A DNA stretch of 64,000 nucleotides from Aquila chrysaetos chrysaetos (taxonomy: Eukaryota; Chordata; Aves; Accipitriformes; Accipitridae): assembly GCF_900496995.4 (NCBI RefSeq), contig NC_044012.1, forward strand, positions 23,412,759-23,476,758, in the 5' to 3' direction. Every line of letters begins with the position of its first letter. The first letter of the stretch is position 1. A model generated the notes under the pieces. That model was not told the DNA's origin, did not search any database, and was given only the letters and a program-made list of their open reading frames with translations. Below, in pieces: positions 1 through 12,500 of the stretch. Position numbers and translations under genes: made by a program.

Positions 1-204
1 GAGCCACAAAACCTTTGAGCCTTGACCCTTCCCCTCACCCTTCAAATGCAGAAACACCATTAAAACACACTGCAAAACTATCCCTCGCCTCCCCAACTTG
101 GCATTCATGCCATTCCCAGCCACAAAAAATAAAATCGAAATGTGAAGCTCCCTGTTGCAAATCTACCAACTTCTTGCATGCTCTGAGGAGCATGTGCTAC
201 TTAC

Positions 205-353
205 CAAAAGCCCAGAAACAGAGCAGCAGCACTGAAAACAAAGTGAGGGTCACAAACCAAAGGAGCTGGGGGACAATGTCCACTGCCTTGATTTCTTCAC
301 TTCCTAACCCATTGCTCTCCTCAAGCACACAGCCCTTCGGTGGCTTTTGGGAC
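205..353 (-). CDS. Possible transmembrane-encoding internal exon of an unidentified gene
   Basis: On the minus strand a pyrimidine-rich tract ending in CAG (acceptor at 354-356) precedes a 149-base open stretch that stops at a good GTAAGT donor (199-204). Only one of the three frames is open. It encodes about 49 residues: a polar acidic segment with one cysteine, then roughly 20 hydrophobic residues rich in Leu, Phe and Trp (LLWFVTLTLFSVLLL core), which looks like a single-pass membrane helix. The exon would enter and leave in the same phase. I do not recognise the protein. NLRC5, the neighbour expected from human gene order, has no such helix. It could be an exon of a small membrane protein driven by the CpG island at 1.5 kb on the same strand, or a chance open stretch. 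Confidence 0.3.
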
Positions 354-1450
354 CTGATGAACAGGAGACAGAGCAAAATGAAAGTAAAAGGATCTAGGAA
401 TTCCCCAACTGCAACTTCTCTGTGGTAAAAACAGTCAGATGAGCAAAAATACCCAACCAGAACAGCAGGAGAGTGTTATCCTATTCTAAAATCTATAACT
501 AGATGATAATTTAGGTAGAGCTTTTGGGGAGCGTCCAAAGAAATGGGACTCAGGGGCAAACACTCTCTGCGGAGTAAAATCTGACTTGGTTGTGGTTAAG
601 GCCCTTGCAATGGGAGTATTTTTATTTATATGCATACATCTGATTATTCTGGCACATGGGGAAATATTTACCATTTCCATTATATCTATGAGAAAAAAGC
701 AACCTGCCTTTCCTTTAGAATGGGGACAAGGTTTAAGTGAGAATGTAGTAGATGTGAACGATTTGAGGAAAAATCCCAGGTTTCTAGATAGAACTGTGCG
801 CACAGAGATCTCCAGATCTAGCCAGATAGGGTGCAACAAACAATAAAATATTATTAATATTTCTTTAGATAACGGAGAAGCTACGTTGGAAAACCAGATG
901 CAGCCTGCAGCCAAGTGCCGGACAAGGCAGGATGGCGTGCTGCACTATTTCAAAATTTGTTTATCAGAAAAAAACCAACCAAGCAGGTCCAGCAACACCC
1001 ACATCTCCAGATGAAACGCATCCTCTGGTTGTGTTACCTCGACCACGGTGCAGGGGATGAGGGGAACTCTGAGAGAACCGGGGGGTGGATGGAGAGGATC
1101 ATGGGTGGCGAGGAGCAGCTGCGGAGGTGACACGCAGTGCCTACTGCCGCGCTCTGCCCCATTTTGCCACTATCCCTGCCCAGACCTGGCCCACCACACC
1201 TCCCACTAGGTGTTTCTGCCAGACCAGAAACTATCACAGCACTACCAATGTAACCCCTTTATGGCCAAACTAGAAATTCTGTGCCTAAAAATCCCCAATC
1301 TCATATTTGATGGCCTCCCATACATTGCTCCAGCTAGTAAAAGCTGCGATATTGGTTTGCTCCCAACACCTGGGAGCAAAAATCACCTCCAGCAACGTTT
1401 CTGACCTTAGACTTCAACGTGGGGAAGCAAAGAGCGCAGCCAGACCCCCG
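354..1450. other. Unassigned sequence between candidate exon and CpG island
   Basis: Open frames exist on both strands, for example minus 486-914, but none has residue composition or splice sites that convince me it is coding. A fair minus-strand donor (GTAACA) lies near 1,035-1,040, preceded by possible acceptors near 1,130 and 1,220. A small exon of the same unknown minus-strand gene is therefore possible but unproven. Confidence 0.3.
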
Positions 1451-1860
1451 TCCCCGCCAAATCTAGACCCTCATGGGGTTGCCCCAGCACGACGCCTCCT
1501 CCCCGCCCGGGCGACCCGCCCGCGGCACTCACCCGGCTGGCTGTCCCTCCGTCCCGGCCCGCTCCCGATAGCAGTGAGAGCCGCAGCTCAGTGCCGCCCC
1601 CCCGCGGCCGCCGCGAAAGCGAAACCGCTCGACGGCGAAGCGGCTTTGCCGGGAAAACACGTGAGACCGCCGCGCTGGGCTGCGCGCCAGGCTCGGTGAG
1701 GTGCGGCCTCGGCGGCTCCCTTCAGCGCCCAGCGGGTGGAGGCGCGGGGGCTGCCATTTTGTGGAGGGGCTCACGGCGAGGCGCGATGCCCCTCAGCACC
1801 CGGCGGGGGGGGGGGGGTCGGCCACCATTTTGTGGTGGGCGCTGCAGCCCCACAGGGAGT
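1450..1860 (-). promoter_or_regulatory. CpG-island promoter, probably for a minus-strand gene
   Basis: This is a GC- and CpG-rich island in otherwise AT-balanced DNA. A consensus donor on the minus strand (GTGAGT, 1527-1532) would end a first exon at 1533, so transcription most likely runs leftward from about 1,600. The island contains an ISRE-like site (1615-1626), a CACGTG E-box (1658-1663) and two copies of CCATTTTGTGG. In the human genome NLRC5 follows CETP in the same direction, so this is a candidate NLRC5-type interferon-responsive promoter. The transmembrane exon at 205-353 could be an alternative target. No TATA box was seen. Confidence 0.55.
1615..1626. promoter_or_regulatory. ISRE / IRF-binding-like site
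   Basis: The sequence GAAAGCGAAACC fits the interferon-stimulated response element core GAAANNGAAAC recognised by IRF and ISGF3 complexes. It lies about 90 bases upstream of the first-exon donor at 1533 inside a CpG island, the usual place for a functional element. Function is inferred from the motif only. Confidence 0.5.
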
Positions 1861-3504
1861 CCGGTCAGGACCCTCTCGGGGTCCACTGACCGCTTTCCTG
1901 CTTCTTCCCCCTTCAGCAGAGTCCCCGCTCCCCCATGCAAGGGCAGCCGTCATGCCCAGCTCCAACAGCCTGTCCCCACTGAATGGCCCCAGCAGACACC
2001 TTCCCCCCAGGGGGGCAAGGCACCTCCAAGGCAGAAAAAAGGCATTTTTTCTGCCATTTATTCTTTATTAATGCTCATCACTCTAGTGGGATGTCATTCA
2101 GGAGGACCAGAGGGCCTTGGCTTGACAGAAACCAGTTCCCATAGTCTTCAGCAGACATTGCCATGCAGAGAGGGAGAACGTCACCTCAGCACCAGTGGCT
2201 TTAGAGCAGGAGGGAACATGGACAAGCCCTTAGTCAGTACTGAAATAGGCAGCAGAGGCAGTGATGGGAAGGGAGGTGGCAAGTTGCCCACTACACCAGG
2301 GCTTCTTCAAGGCCACCGTTGGGCACAGCATAGTGTCACGCCTTTCACACCACTTGGCTCTTGCTGTGTCACAGAGGCAGCTGGTTGAGATCCAGTAAGA
2401 TAAACCTTCCTTGGCTACCACGGAGCAACCTGTAAACTTAGCCTACTCTGTGTGCCCCAGCCTTCTCCTCCACCAGCCTTGGCACCATGACTACCAAAGA
2501 GATGTTAAACCCAGCAGTCGTGTGGAGCAAGGAGGTGCTGGGGGAGCTCGGTGGCCTCTGGCATTGAGGACGGGAAAGGAGCTGGCTCATTCCCCATGGA
2601 GGACATCCATGGCAATGCGGAGGGAGCAACCGCCATGCCCAGGGAGCTTGAGAAACTGAGGCCATCCTGCTACCAGCCTCACAAGGCTCTTTGTGGAAGC
2701 CCCAACTTTAATATCACTTTGTGTGGGAGAACATCATCCTCTGCCTCTGTTAATGTGATCACCATTACAGTCTTAGATTTGTTGCCTGAAACCTCTTCCA
2801 AGTGAAAAGACAAATTAAAAAATGGGAAGCATGAATTGGTACAGGAAAATAACTGACTGACTTCAGATAAATTATTTCACTGTAGTAGGAAGGAACAGGA
2901 ACTTGCTGTCTGACTAGACACACTTTCTCTTATAATCTCTTTGGCTTCCTTATCATTTTTATTGCTTTTCTCAAGTTTGTTCCCACTGTGTCAACAACAT
3001 GGGCATAATAATTTGCCTAGAGCTCCACAAACAGTCTACAGGCTCTGTAAAGAAAGTACCCAGGGCACAAGATCTCTCCGTTATTGTACTGCACTGTAAA
3101 TTCATGTCCCATTTACTTTTAGCATAACTGGTTCCGAGCTTACTTGGAGTTTGGTAGTGTCATTTGAGTTGCTGAAGTCTGCCAAAATCAGGAGCCTCTT
3201 GGCTCATGGTAGAAATGAAACTGAGGATCAGCACAAAAGGTGCTACATTTCCAAAACATAACAACAGAGACGCCAAGAGGTGGGCAAAGCCCATTTCTGC
3301 TGCCACCCGTGAGTGCTAACCCAGAGCCCATGCACTTCAGGAGTCCAACCCTTACTCCTAAGCACACAAGTTCTTTAAAGATCCTGAAAAAATAGCATGC
3401 ATAGAGGTACAGACTTCAAGATCTTTGCAGAGGAAAGGCTCCATGGAAGTACAATTGCACAGAAACTGGAGCATTTCTCAGGAAAAGGAAAGAAAATTCA
3501 ACAA
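1861..3504. other. Intergenic, no gene recognised
   Basis: This stretch lies between the CpG island and the 3' end of CETP. Open frames are short and overlap on both strands, with no convincing exon. TTTATT tracts (minus-strand AATAAA) occur near 2,057-2,069 and 2,958-2,963 and could serve as distal polyadenylation signals for CETP. Confidence 0.5.
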
Positions 3505-3524
3505 AAGCTGATTTAAATCAGCTT
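3505..3524. repeat. Perfect 20-base palindrome at the 3' end of CETP
   Basis: Ten bases are followed directly by their reverse complement (arm AAGCTGATTT). It begins five bases past the likely ATTAAA polyadenylation signal of CETP at 3529-3534, so it overlaps the expected cleavage site. Confidence 0.8.
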
Positions 3525-3528
3525 GTCT

Positions 3529-3534
3529 TTTAAT
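3529..3534 (-). other. CETP: Likely CETP polyadenylation signal (ATTAAA)
   Basis: Read on the minus strand, ATTAAA lies about 65 bases after the CETP stop codon. That would give a short 3'UTR. It is the closest common signal variant; AATAAA matches occur only further away, near 2.96 kb. Confidence 0.5.
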
Positions 3535-3598
3535 TGGTTCACACACAGTCTTTCTGTTTGTATGCAAGTTCCTGTGCTCCTTTATGAAGAGATCAGCT

Positions 3599-6500
3599 CT
3601 ATAATCTTTTCTCAAGAAAATCAAGAAGCAAATGATTCGGGAAGCTAAAGTCAAGTTGTACAATTACATATCCCTAAAAAAGGAGGAGAAAAAAGAAAAG
3701 TATTATATTAGTTTATGCCACACTCCCAAGAAGGGCTTTGAGACTCAGGTGTGTCTGAACTCTGCTTACCTTTCTTGTGATGATCTCAGGATTTCTGATC
3801 TCAAATAGATGAAGCCCTTTGCTGTTCATCAGTGAAGTCAAAGCTTGTTCGATCCCTATGGAATCAGTAAACCCATCCAGTTACAGGTACAGCTGTCTTG
3901 GCTTGCTGCTTATCATGTACCTTGTCTGCCTGTTGCCAAAAGCTAATTGTGCCTCAATGCCCCACGACCTTCAGCCTGACAGAAACTCACTTTTCCTTTG
4001 TCCCAGCCATTTACAAAGGGTTCCCTATTCCCCAAGTGAAGCCAGCAGAAATTTGCATCAGTAATGTGGTTCCCCCACCCCAGCTGTCAGGGTTATTGAT
4101 GTATTTTTTCAGTGCTTAGATTTGGGAGATCTGATGTTAGATGCTTTACAGAGTAGGTTGGTGCTTCCCCAGAGGGAAAACTCACTTGAAATCACTTCTG
4201 GGATCCCAACAACTGAGATCATTGTCTGCAGAAAGTTTCTTATGGATGGGTCATTCTGAAAGCAAGAAAATTCATACAAAACGGTTTTAAAGACATCATT
4301 TAGCCACAAATGGCTTAGACAATACTTTCTTAGGACTTACCCCACTTGGATCAGCTGTGCATTTAAAGACTTTAAACTCTATCCTGAAGGAAAGGAAAAA
4401 AGGGGGTAAAAAAGTCCCTAAGGGCTGCAGAGATCCTCTTTGTGCTGCCCTCAGACATGGGCTAAAAGGGGCAATGAAACCCACAAGAGACCACAGTACT
4501 GACCTGGAGTCCAAAGGGTGCAAAATGAGTTTCTTTTCCACATAGACAGCTTGGATAGTGACCGTGATTTCCTGCACAGAGATGAATGGCAGAGTTGAGA
4601 CGTAGCTCATCTTGCCTTATAGCACATTCTGGTTTACTTTCTATGACCCAGAGTTCAACATCCTTCTGGCTTTACCTCCAGATATTACTAGAGAAGGTCA
4701 GCATTTTCCTTCTCCATTTGCATGCAATGAATTCCCCCCTGACGCCCACAGCCTCAGCCTGTGGGGCTCTAGACTGGCCCATCCACACGACCAATGCTTT
4801 TGCCATTTTGTGAACCAAATCCTGCATAAGGAAGGAAATGGTTTTGTAGGGTGTTGTTTCCCAATGACCATCCATCTCAACGTGAAAGATGGATGCGGAG
4901 ACAATAGCCCCAGGGTAGCCAGGGCTACCACAAGTAGTCTTACCATAGTGTTTCCATTTATAACGAAATTAAAAAAGAGAGCAACCTCTGAATTCTGGCC
5001 ATTTAGGCTCATTTTCTTGCTTTTGCCTGTATGCAAACATTCACTTAAAAGGAGCATTTTGTGATCCAGTTGCAGGTCACAACCAGGGGACTGGCAGACT
5101 AGGAGCAGATCACATCCTGAGAGCCACGATTTTAGGGACCACCTCTAGTTCAGTGCTTCTGCAGTCCTACCAGAAACTTATTTCAAGATATCACCTGGAG
5201 CACAAAAACCAGCTGTGCGTATTTCCCTGTAACACCCTGCTAACATGGGATACTTGCAGAGGGCAGGAGGGAATTATTCTCGATTACAGTTTAACCCTTT
5301 AAATTAAAGAGTCTGCTCTACCTTCAGGTAGGGATTTGCTTTTGTGCAGCGTTTAGTGTCTGTACCAGCCCATAATTACAAGGCTGGACAAACATACTGC
5401 TTTCTTGTGATGTCACCCTTAACAGCGAGGCTGTTGGCATTTCTTTTTTCTGCCTTCTTAGATTCAGTATAAAGCAGTTAGGGGTAAAACACAGTGTAAG
5501 CAGGAACTGTCAGACAGGCATACATAGAGGAAAAGGTTATATTTTGAGCTTCGGATTTTTCAGAGCTGTATCTTCATTTCAGAGACAACCATCCTCTAAG
5601 TGGGGGCCAGAGGGAGAATTTGGGAACGAGGAGATTTCAAAATAAACACATTCCCATGGTGCCTTCATTCTCTCCTAAAATACCTCAGCTAAAGGCGTTT
5701 CACTGTGTCCGATACAGGTTAGTGGGGGCTCACCAGAGCTTTCCGGTGCTGCTCTTACCACCTTGCACACCAGCAATGGGCTGGCCTAATAGAGGAGGTA
5801 TTCAGCCAACACAGTCACCTTCATCATTCCCAGCCTCATATGTCAAGGGAAGAGATGGGAGTGTTAGAAGGAACTGAAATGCCTTCTCCACCTCCCATGG
5901 TTTAGCCACCCACCCTTTCCAAAGCGCTCCCTGCCATTACTGTCCCTGAGAGCACCAGGAGTGGTCCAGACTCTGGACAGAGCCTGTCCCAAAGTCTTCA
6001 CATTCAGGAGAAGCAAGAACTGACCTTCTCCATGTACAGAACCATCAGGGGCTCTTCTCCAGTGGGAAAGATGCTGACCTCCACTGCTACCAAGGACTTC
6101 ACAACTGTCCCTTCAGGCTGAAGAGAGATTTGGGGATGGGCGAGACTCCACACCTTGGCCACAGAGTTGTTATAGGAGGTGCCTTGAAAAATCTGGTCAC
6201 GTAAGGAGCAACAGAAGAGTTAGGCTTTTTCCATACCACACCCCAATTTCATGCCAACTTACCACACAGCTGCATCCCTTTTGTGGTTCCCAATTCCGCC
6301 TCTAGTTCACACAAGCCCAATAACTCAGCTGGGTTTCAGGAAAGCTGTGCCAGCATGGAAGGTGGAGAAATCCTCCTTGCAAAGCACAACCGTTTCTCCA
6401 TCAGTCCCTGGTTTTCCCCATCAGGCCCACCCAAGACTCAAGTTGTCGAGGGAAGGACACGAGATGTTACAATGCAACTGAATCCATTTGAAAAGTTCCT

Positions 6501-9500
6501 CATTTGACATAAAAATGGTCTGAATAGGACCAAAAGTTACCATCTGCACTGCCTTCCGCTGCGATTCCGTGTCTTCCATTTCAAACAGTGCCTTCAGAAA
6601 CAAACCAGAAACAGATTGTAGAAAAATGAATGACAAGGTTATGGTTAGCTTTGATGCAGGCTGGATGGGCCAGAGCCCTGATGTGTGGCTTATGGCCGGT
6701 TCAGAGACATGGCTGAGTTCCTCCTAAGTTCACCCCCTTTCTGCCTCAGTACTCCCACAGAAAATCACATAGCTTTACAACTCAGAAAACAAATTTTCTG
6801 TCAGCTGGTGTTACCGCTCTAAGGGATAACACTACCTGGTAGCACATACTTGCTAAGAAGACACCAGTTATTGACCAGGATCACATGTAGTGACTGACTA
6901 TAGATTTCTATCTTCTACAGAAACTAGCTCTCACCAAAAAAAACAGTATTTAGAGAATTTTTTACTCTCTCCCCAAAACATGATGTATGAGGTAAGGAGG
7001 GAACCACCTCTGAAATTACCTGCAACTTCTCCCCTCTGATGGTCAATACCAGGCGCTTATCTAAGAAAGCTGCTGAAGCCAGAGAGCCAAGGATGTGTTC
7101 AGACAGCCAGAAGTAGAGCATTCGGGACTCGGTCAGCAGTGATGGGGAGAAAACAGAATCACTGAAGACATCAGAGTAGTTCTTATACAGGACAAGGCCC
7201 TTTAAAGGAAAGCAAGCGTGTTTGCCATGACAAGCAGCAGGGAGACAGGACAAAATGTCAATACTTGCATTTTCATTGCAAGGCAAAGGCCTGGCTGGTT
7301 AGACTCGGAGCAGAGAACAGGCTGCTCAGCTGGGCGAAAGGCTGGCATCAGCCCACATTGCAGACTTACCTTTGGCTGCAGTGCAGCAGCACTGCATGGC
7401 AACAAAGGGACCAGCCCCTCCCAGCCCTCCAGTGAACATCATCACCAGAAGACCTCTGGTCTCTCAGAAGTCTGGGTTACTTTACCTTGTGATGTGATTC
7501 TAGGTAATTTGCTTTTATTAAAGGAACTGATGCAAGGGAGATATCAACACTGATATCCTCATCCCGGACAAAATTTTCTGCAGGAAGAAACCACAAAAAC
7601 CTCACACCAGAAATATGACCTTAACCAGAGCTTGCGACAGTCGCTTTTAGGGCTTGCTGCAGAAGGTGACTGGGAGTTATAAAAGGACACAGGGATGGGA
7701 CTGTGGGGGTCCCACTCCTTTGGGTGCTAGTGCTGATCCTGCTGCTGCTCACTGACTCAGATTCTCCACTGGGAAATAGGGGTAATTACTCTCAGTTTTA
7801 CATTTTGCTCCTTTTCCCTGATATTTGGGACTGGGAACCATGGGAAAATCTTCAGCAGGCAGATACAGATGCTGTAGTATCACAGCCCCAGTGCTCCAAT
7901 ACATGCTTCGGTTCTAGCTGACATCAGTCCTGCAGCTATCCTGCACCTCTGGTCATTACATAATGAAGGAGAAATACCTTACAAACTGAAATGTGTCTTT
8001 CAAGCAGTGCAATCACCCTTAAAAATCAACCTGATGCAGAAAATTCAAAATATAACATTGCTAAGGTTTATTTTGCTGTTGTCCGCAGGCTTAGGATCCC
8101 ATACATATTTTTGAAGGACTTTTTTGATGGGTGTGGCTACTGCCCTGCTGGGGTTCGAATGTCAAAAGTTGCACATAAAAAAAGCAGAAAAAACAAGGAT
8201 ATTTACCTGCTAAATCATGTACAAAGTCTGCCAGCACCTGGGCAAGAAAATTTATTTCATTGCACACCTACAAGAGGAAAAGAAAGGGAAAATTGAAGGC
8301 AGGGGTTAGGATTTTGGATTGTGGAGCAGACCTGAGCCTCATGATGAGATCTGGGAGCTGTTGGTCAGAGTCAAGCACCATCAGAGGTGCCAGTGTCAGC
8401 ACAACCTCTCACTTCATCCAAGCTGGGTTTTTTTGTGGATTCTATTTATTTGTCTTATTTTTTACAAGCACTAAAATTATATTGCTATTATCTTGTGGAC
8501 ATATGCGAGCAGAGGAGTGTGTAGCATACAAAACCAACCTTTCCTCCATCCACAGGTGGCAGCTGACCTTACCTCGCTCTTGAGAACAAGCTTCAAAGTG
8601 AAGGAGATGAAATCCACGAAGAGCTGCTTCAGCCAGCCCGGCCTGCGCAAGACAGGGAGCATGGTCAAGAACCACCCAGTGATCCCCATGGTGGGCAGTG
8701 GTCAGGCTGAAGTGCTCAGGGACCAGCAGCTGGGCAAGTGAAACCCGATTTTGAAGAGGGGCACACTCACTCCTTGTCTCCTTGGAGATGAAGCATCAGT
8801 TTGTGGAAAGTCAGGTAGCAGTCTGAGGCATCTGCAGCCACTTGGTCCTTTTGGCACACTGCACGGGATGAAAGAAAAAAAGAAAAAAAAAGCAAATTTG
8901 CTACTGAGATAAGGAGGACGAGTGCACTTTGCAGACACTGCAGACCTGGAGCAGGGCATCACTGCAGAGGGGCAGCTGGGGTTCCCCACACCTCCCCGGG
9001 GATGTTTCAAAAAGTTTCAGGACCCTGCAAAGTCGGGAAAGGTGCGGCTACCTTGCACCTGGATGGAGGGTTTCAGCTCACAGCTCCAGCCAAGCCAGTC
9101 TACTGGGCACCCTTCTTCACGCTTCATTTGGATACCTGCCGGCTTTGCTAGCTCCTATCATCAGGGACTTGGTTGTCCCCTAACATCACCCAGGAGAACC
9201 TGGGCAGTATGTGCAACCCACAAACCAGAGTGGGGAGGGAATTAAGTTGTATTGCAAAAAGTTTGGAAATTGCAATATACTGTCATTGAGAGCTTCATGC
9301 TGCTCTCCCCCCTGGGATCTCACCAGGATAATGTATTTTGAGGCACATGTAATAACCCACGTCCCTCTCATCCCTTATGGGAGGTGGAGGAGTGTAGTTT
9401 GCCTCTGTCCCTTTCTAGTCTAAGTCTATTGACCTTCCCAAGGAAGAGGCTTCACTTCCCAGAGCACACCTTGGGCCTTGACCTGGAGACAGCTGAAAAA

Positions 9501-12500
9501 GGGGACTATAAGGACATTCAAACCCCCTGCACCAAAGCCCTCATTTGGCTCACTCTTTTGAAACATCCCCATGTTTTTAACAAGTCATCCTGAACAGCAG
9601 GAGATGAAAAGCTGGTCCTGAAGAGAGTCCAGAAGGCCAGACCATTCTTTGCTTGCTGCTGGTGTAAATCAGCATTACTTTGCTGAAATGATTTATACCA
9701 GCCTCCTCTGCTTGATCTGTTAAAACTATGAGGTCTTTGAGGGCCACGTTGTTTCCTAGCCTGTGACTCCTGCCATCCCCAGGGCAGCAGAGACTCACTT
9801 CCAGCCTCTGGATACTGTCCAATCCCCACAGAGGTGAGCAGAGCCAGCCGGGGCTTGCTGCCTACCACCCAGTCCATCCTGCTGCTCTGGAGGAAGCACG
9901 CACACAAAGATTCCCCACAGCTAGCAATCCCCAGTTGTTACTTACTCAGTTTAATGTTTATCTGGAGGTCAATGGAAGACTCGATTTCAAAATCAACTGA
10001 ATGAAAGAGATGCAAACTGCAACGGCAAAAGAGAGGACGTTTAGCAACCCATGCTGGGAGCAGCTTCTCCCTGACCGTGGCTGGGTTTTATAACACCTCT
10101 CACATCAGTCCTTGCACTGCGGTGTGCAAAACCCCGCAACGCAGCAGCCCGTCTCAGATACTCTGGCTTTAAATCATTGCAAACCACTGCCTTAGCGGCA
10201 CTTAGGAGAATGGGAGCATTAAGCCCCTTTTTTCCCCACTCAGTTTACAGAGCAATGAAGGGGACTGAAGAAGTCAACTTGTACGCTTTGGCCGTCTTGT
10301 CTCCTCATGCAAGGGGTGACAGTGAGGACAGAAAGGCAGAAAGCAAGACAAGAAGAGCAGCGATGGGGCTAAGCAGCACTGCTGGCATATAAAATCTTGT
10401 CCTGCTTAGGCGGTAAGCAATGCTGCCGTTGCTAGAGAGCCAGAGGAGCGCAGCCCCTTTGCATCTACTCGTGCCGTGGGCAAGTCCTGCCTGCGTCAGC
10501 AGCAGAAACTGGGGCCATGGTGCTCAGCAGCAGCCAGCCACCAGGTACTTACAACCAGCCTCCAGCATAGCCATAGGTCAGGGTCCCTTTGAAGAAGGCC
10601 GTCACGTTTTTAATGGCAATGTGAATGGCATCATTCTCCTTGAGCTCCACCTCGCTCTGCTCTATGGACAAGTCGTTGACCTGGATGCTAGAAACAACAG
10701 AAACCCAGTTTGTCCCCAACCCCAGGGCTGTTTTCTGTGACCGGGCGAGACAGGTTTGCTCCTGAGTACATGGGGTCTCTAAGGGGACTGTGCCAACTCG
10801 GGACTCGGGACCTTTTGCAAATCACAGGGGCCACCCACAAGGACAATGGTGCTTTCACTCAGCCTTGGTTCACTGCTCCTCCCCTGCAATGTTCAGGTAT
10901 GGGGGGGAGTGCTTTAAACAGGAAACACGGAGCAATGTGCTGCAGAAGGAGCCCCATTTTATTGCAGTGCTCTGTGTCAGCCGCAGTCACAGCAGGAAAT
11001 CCATCCTGTGTTTGCACCATTGCATTTGTTGTTCACAAAGAAAAGTTAGTAACACAGCGAAACCCAGCCTTGTTTGTCACAAAGCGCAGCCAAGTGACAT
11101 CCTGCTGACAAGGGTGGCTCCGGCAGCCCCGGCCGGGTTCCCTCTGCCACTCAATGTGCCATGGGCACCATCTGTCAGCAAAAGGCCCCAGGAGCTCCAG
11201 CCCAGAGGGACAGAGCTCCCCACCCGTGTTTTCAGAGATGTGTTCTACACACTGCCTCGATGTCTGCCCACCAAGTCGGAAAAGCTCATCAGCAGCCTAA
11301 ACCTTAATGTGCAAATTATCTGCAAGGCATAGAACAGAAACTGCGTCTGCCCCAGTCCAGACCTTTGTTTTCACCAGGAATTGCTGGATCAAAGCTCCCT
11401 GTAAGGCCGGTTTCCATTCCCCTCCATCAGCCTATACCTCCCCTGACACAGAGACACAGAGATACTCACTTGGTCAGCCCATAAGCCACCTTGCCAAGGA
11501 GCCGCATGGACCTTTCCCCGGTGATATTTGGGAATTTGGCATTTCTGAAAGCTGCTTGAATGACCTGCGCTGTTTCCTGGTTCACTGTCGGTAGAAAAAA
11601 AGGGCAAAGATACTAAACTGCAATCTCTCCTGGCTGCAAAGACAGGTCCACACCCTGGATTAAAGCACTACTGAAGGGTTTTATCCAAGGCATTTCCATT
11701 AGATTAAGGAAGCACTAGAAGTAACTTCAGAGTAAGTTAAAAAAAAAAAAAAAAAAAAATCCCTAACTTTAACAGCTGATGGCAGCTGGGGACAGCAGCA
11801 TATGTGGCTCTACAGCTGGACCATTCCCAGGGAATCAAGCCCAGCTTTCACACACCCTACCTGCGCCCTAGTGGCAGATTTTGGAAAGGTGGAGGCTGTG
11901 CCCTTACACTGCACAAGCTGTTGAATTTACCCATGTTTTGCTCTGTTGCTGCCTGCTTGTATTGCAGTCAGCTGTCAGGTCTCCAAAGGAAAACTTCTGA
12001 GACTGAAGTTTCTGTACCAATTTTCCTAACATTTTCCAGCCCATTCCAGCCTCGGCCTCAGGTGCACACTTGTACAGGACTTTTTCCTTCCAAAAATATC
12101 CTATCTTACTTTGGCCCAACACCCTCCTCTGCATGTACCACTGTCAGATGGGATGGGACAGAGCTGTTCCCACCCTTTGCAGAAGCACTAATTATTCTTC
12201 CCCCCACCCACAAAGCCCCCACAACCTTGCAAATAAACCCACAGCAGCAGAGAAACCCTGTTTCTCCCCTTCTGCACACTGACCCCATGAGATGAGATTG
12301 CAGCGAGATGAGAAACACGTTTGCTCTAGCTCTTCCATCATGCCAGCCCCCAGTGAGGAACAATGCTAAAACTCTGGGGTAAGGAGAGGGGTTGGGGACT
12401 GTTTTCTAGCTCCTTTGAGAAGTTGTGCCTATTCAGTTCAGGTACCCATGCTTTAACCCATACTCCCAAAGAGGTCTTAATACATCTTACTAGATAAACA

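Noticed and set aside
486-914. 142-codon minus-strand frame upstream of the candidate transmembrane exon
   Set aside because: It ends without a usable donor in frame, overlaps a plus-strand frame and has no recognisable motif. It probably occurs by chance.
1591-2388. 265-codon plus-strand frame over the CpG island
   Set aside because: It is arginine- and glycine-rich, as expected from CpG-rich DNA, and runs through two G homopolymers and a duplicated promoter motif. The splice evidence favours the opposite strand.
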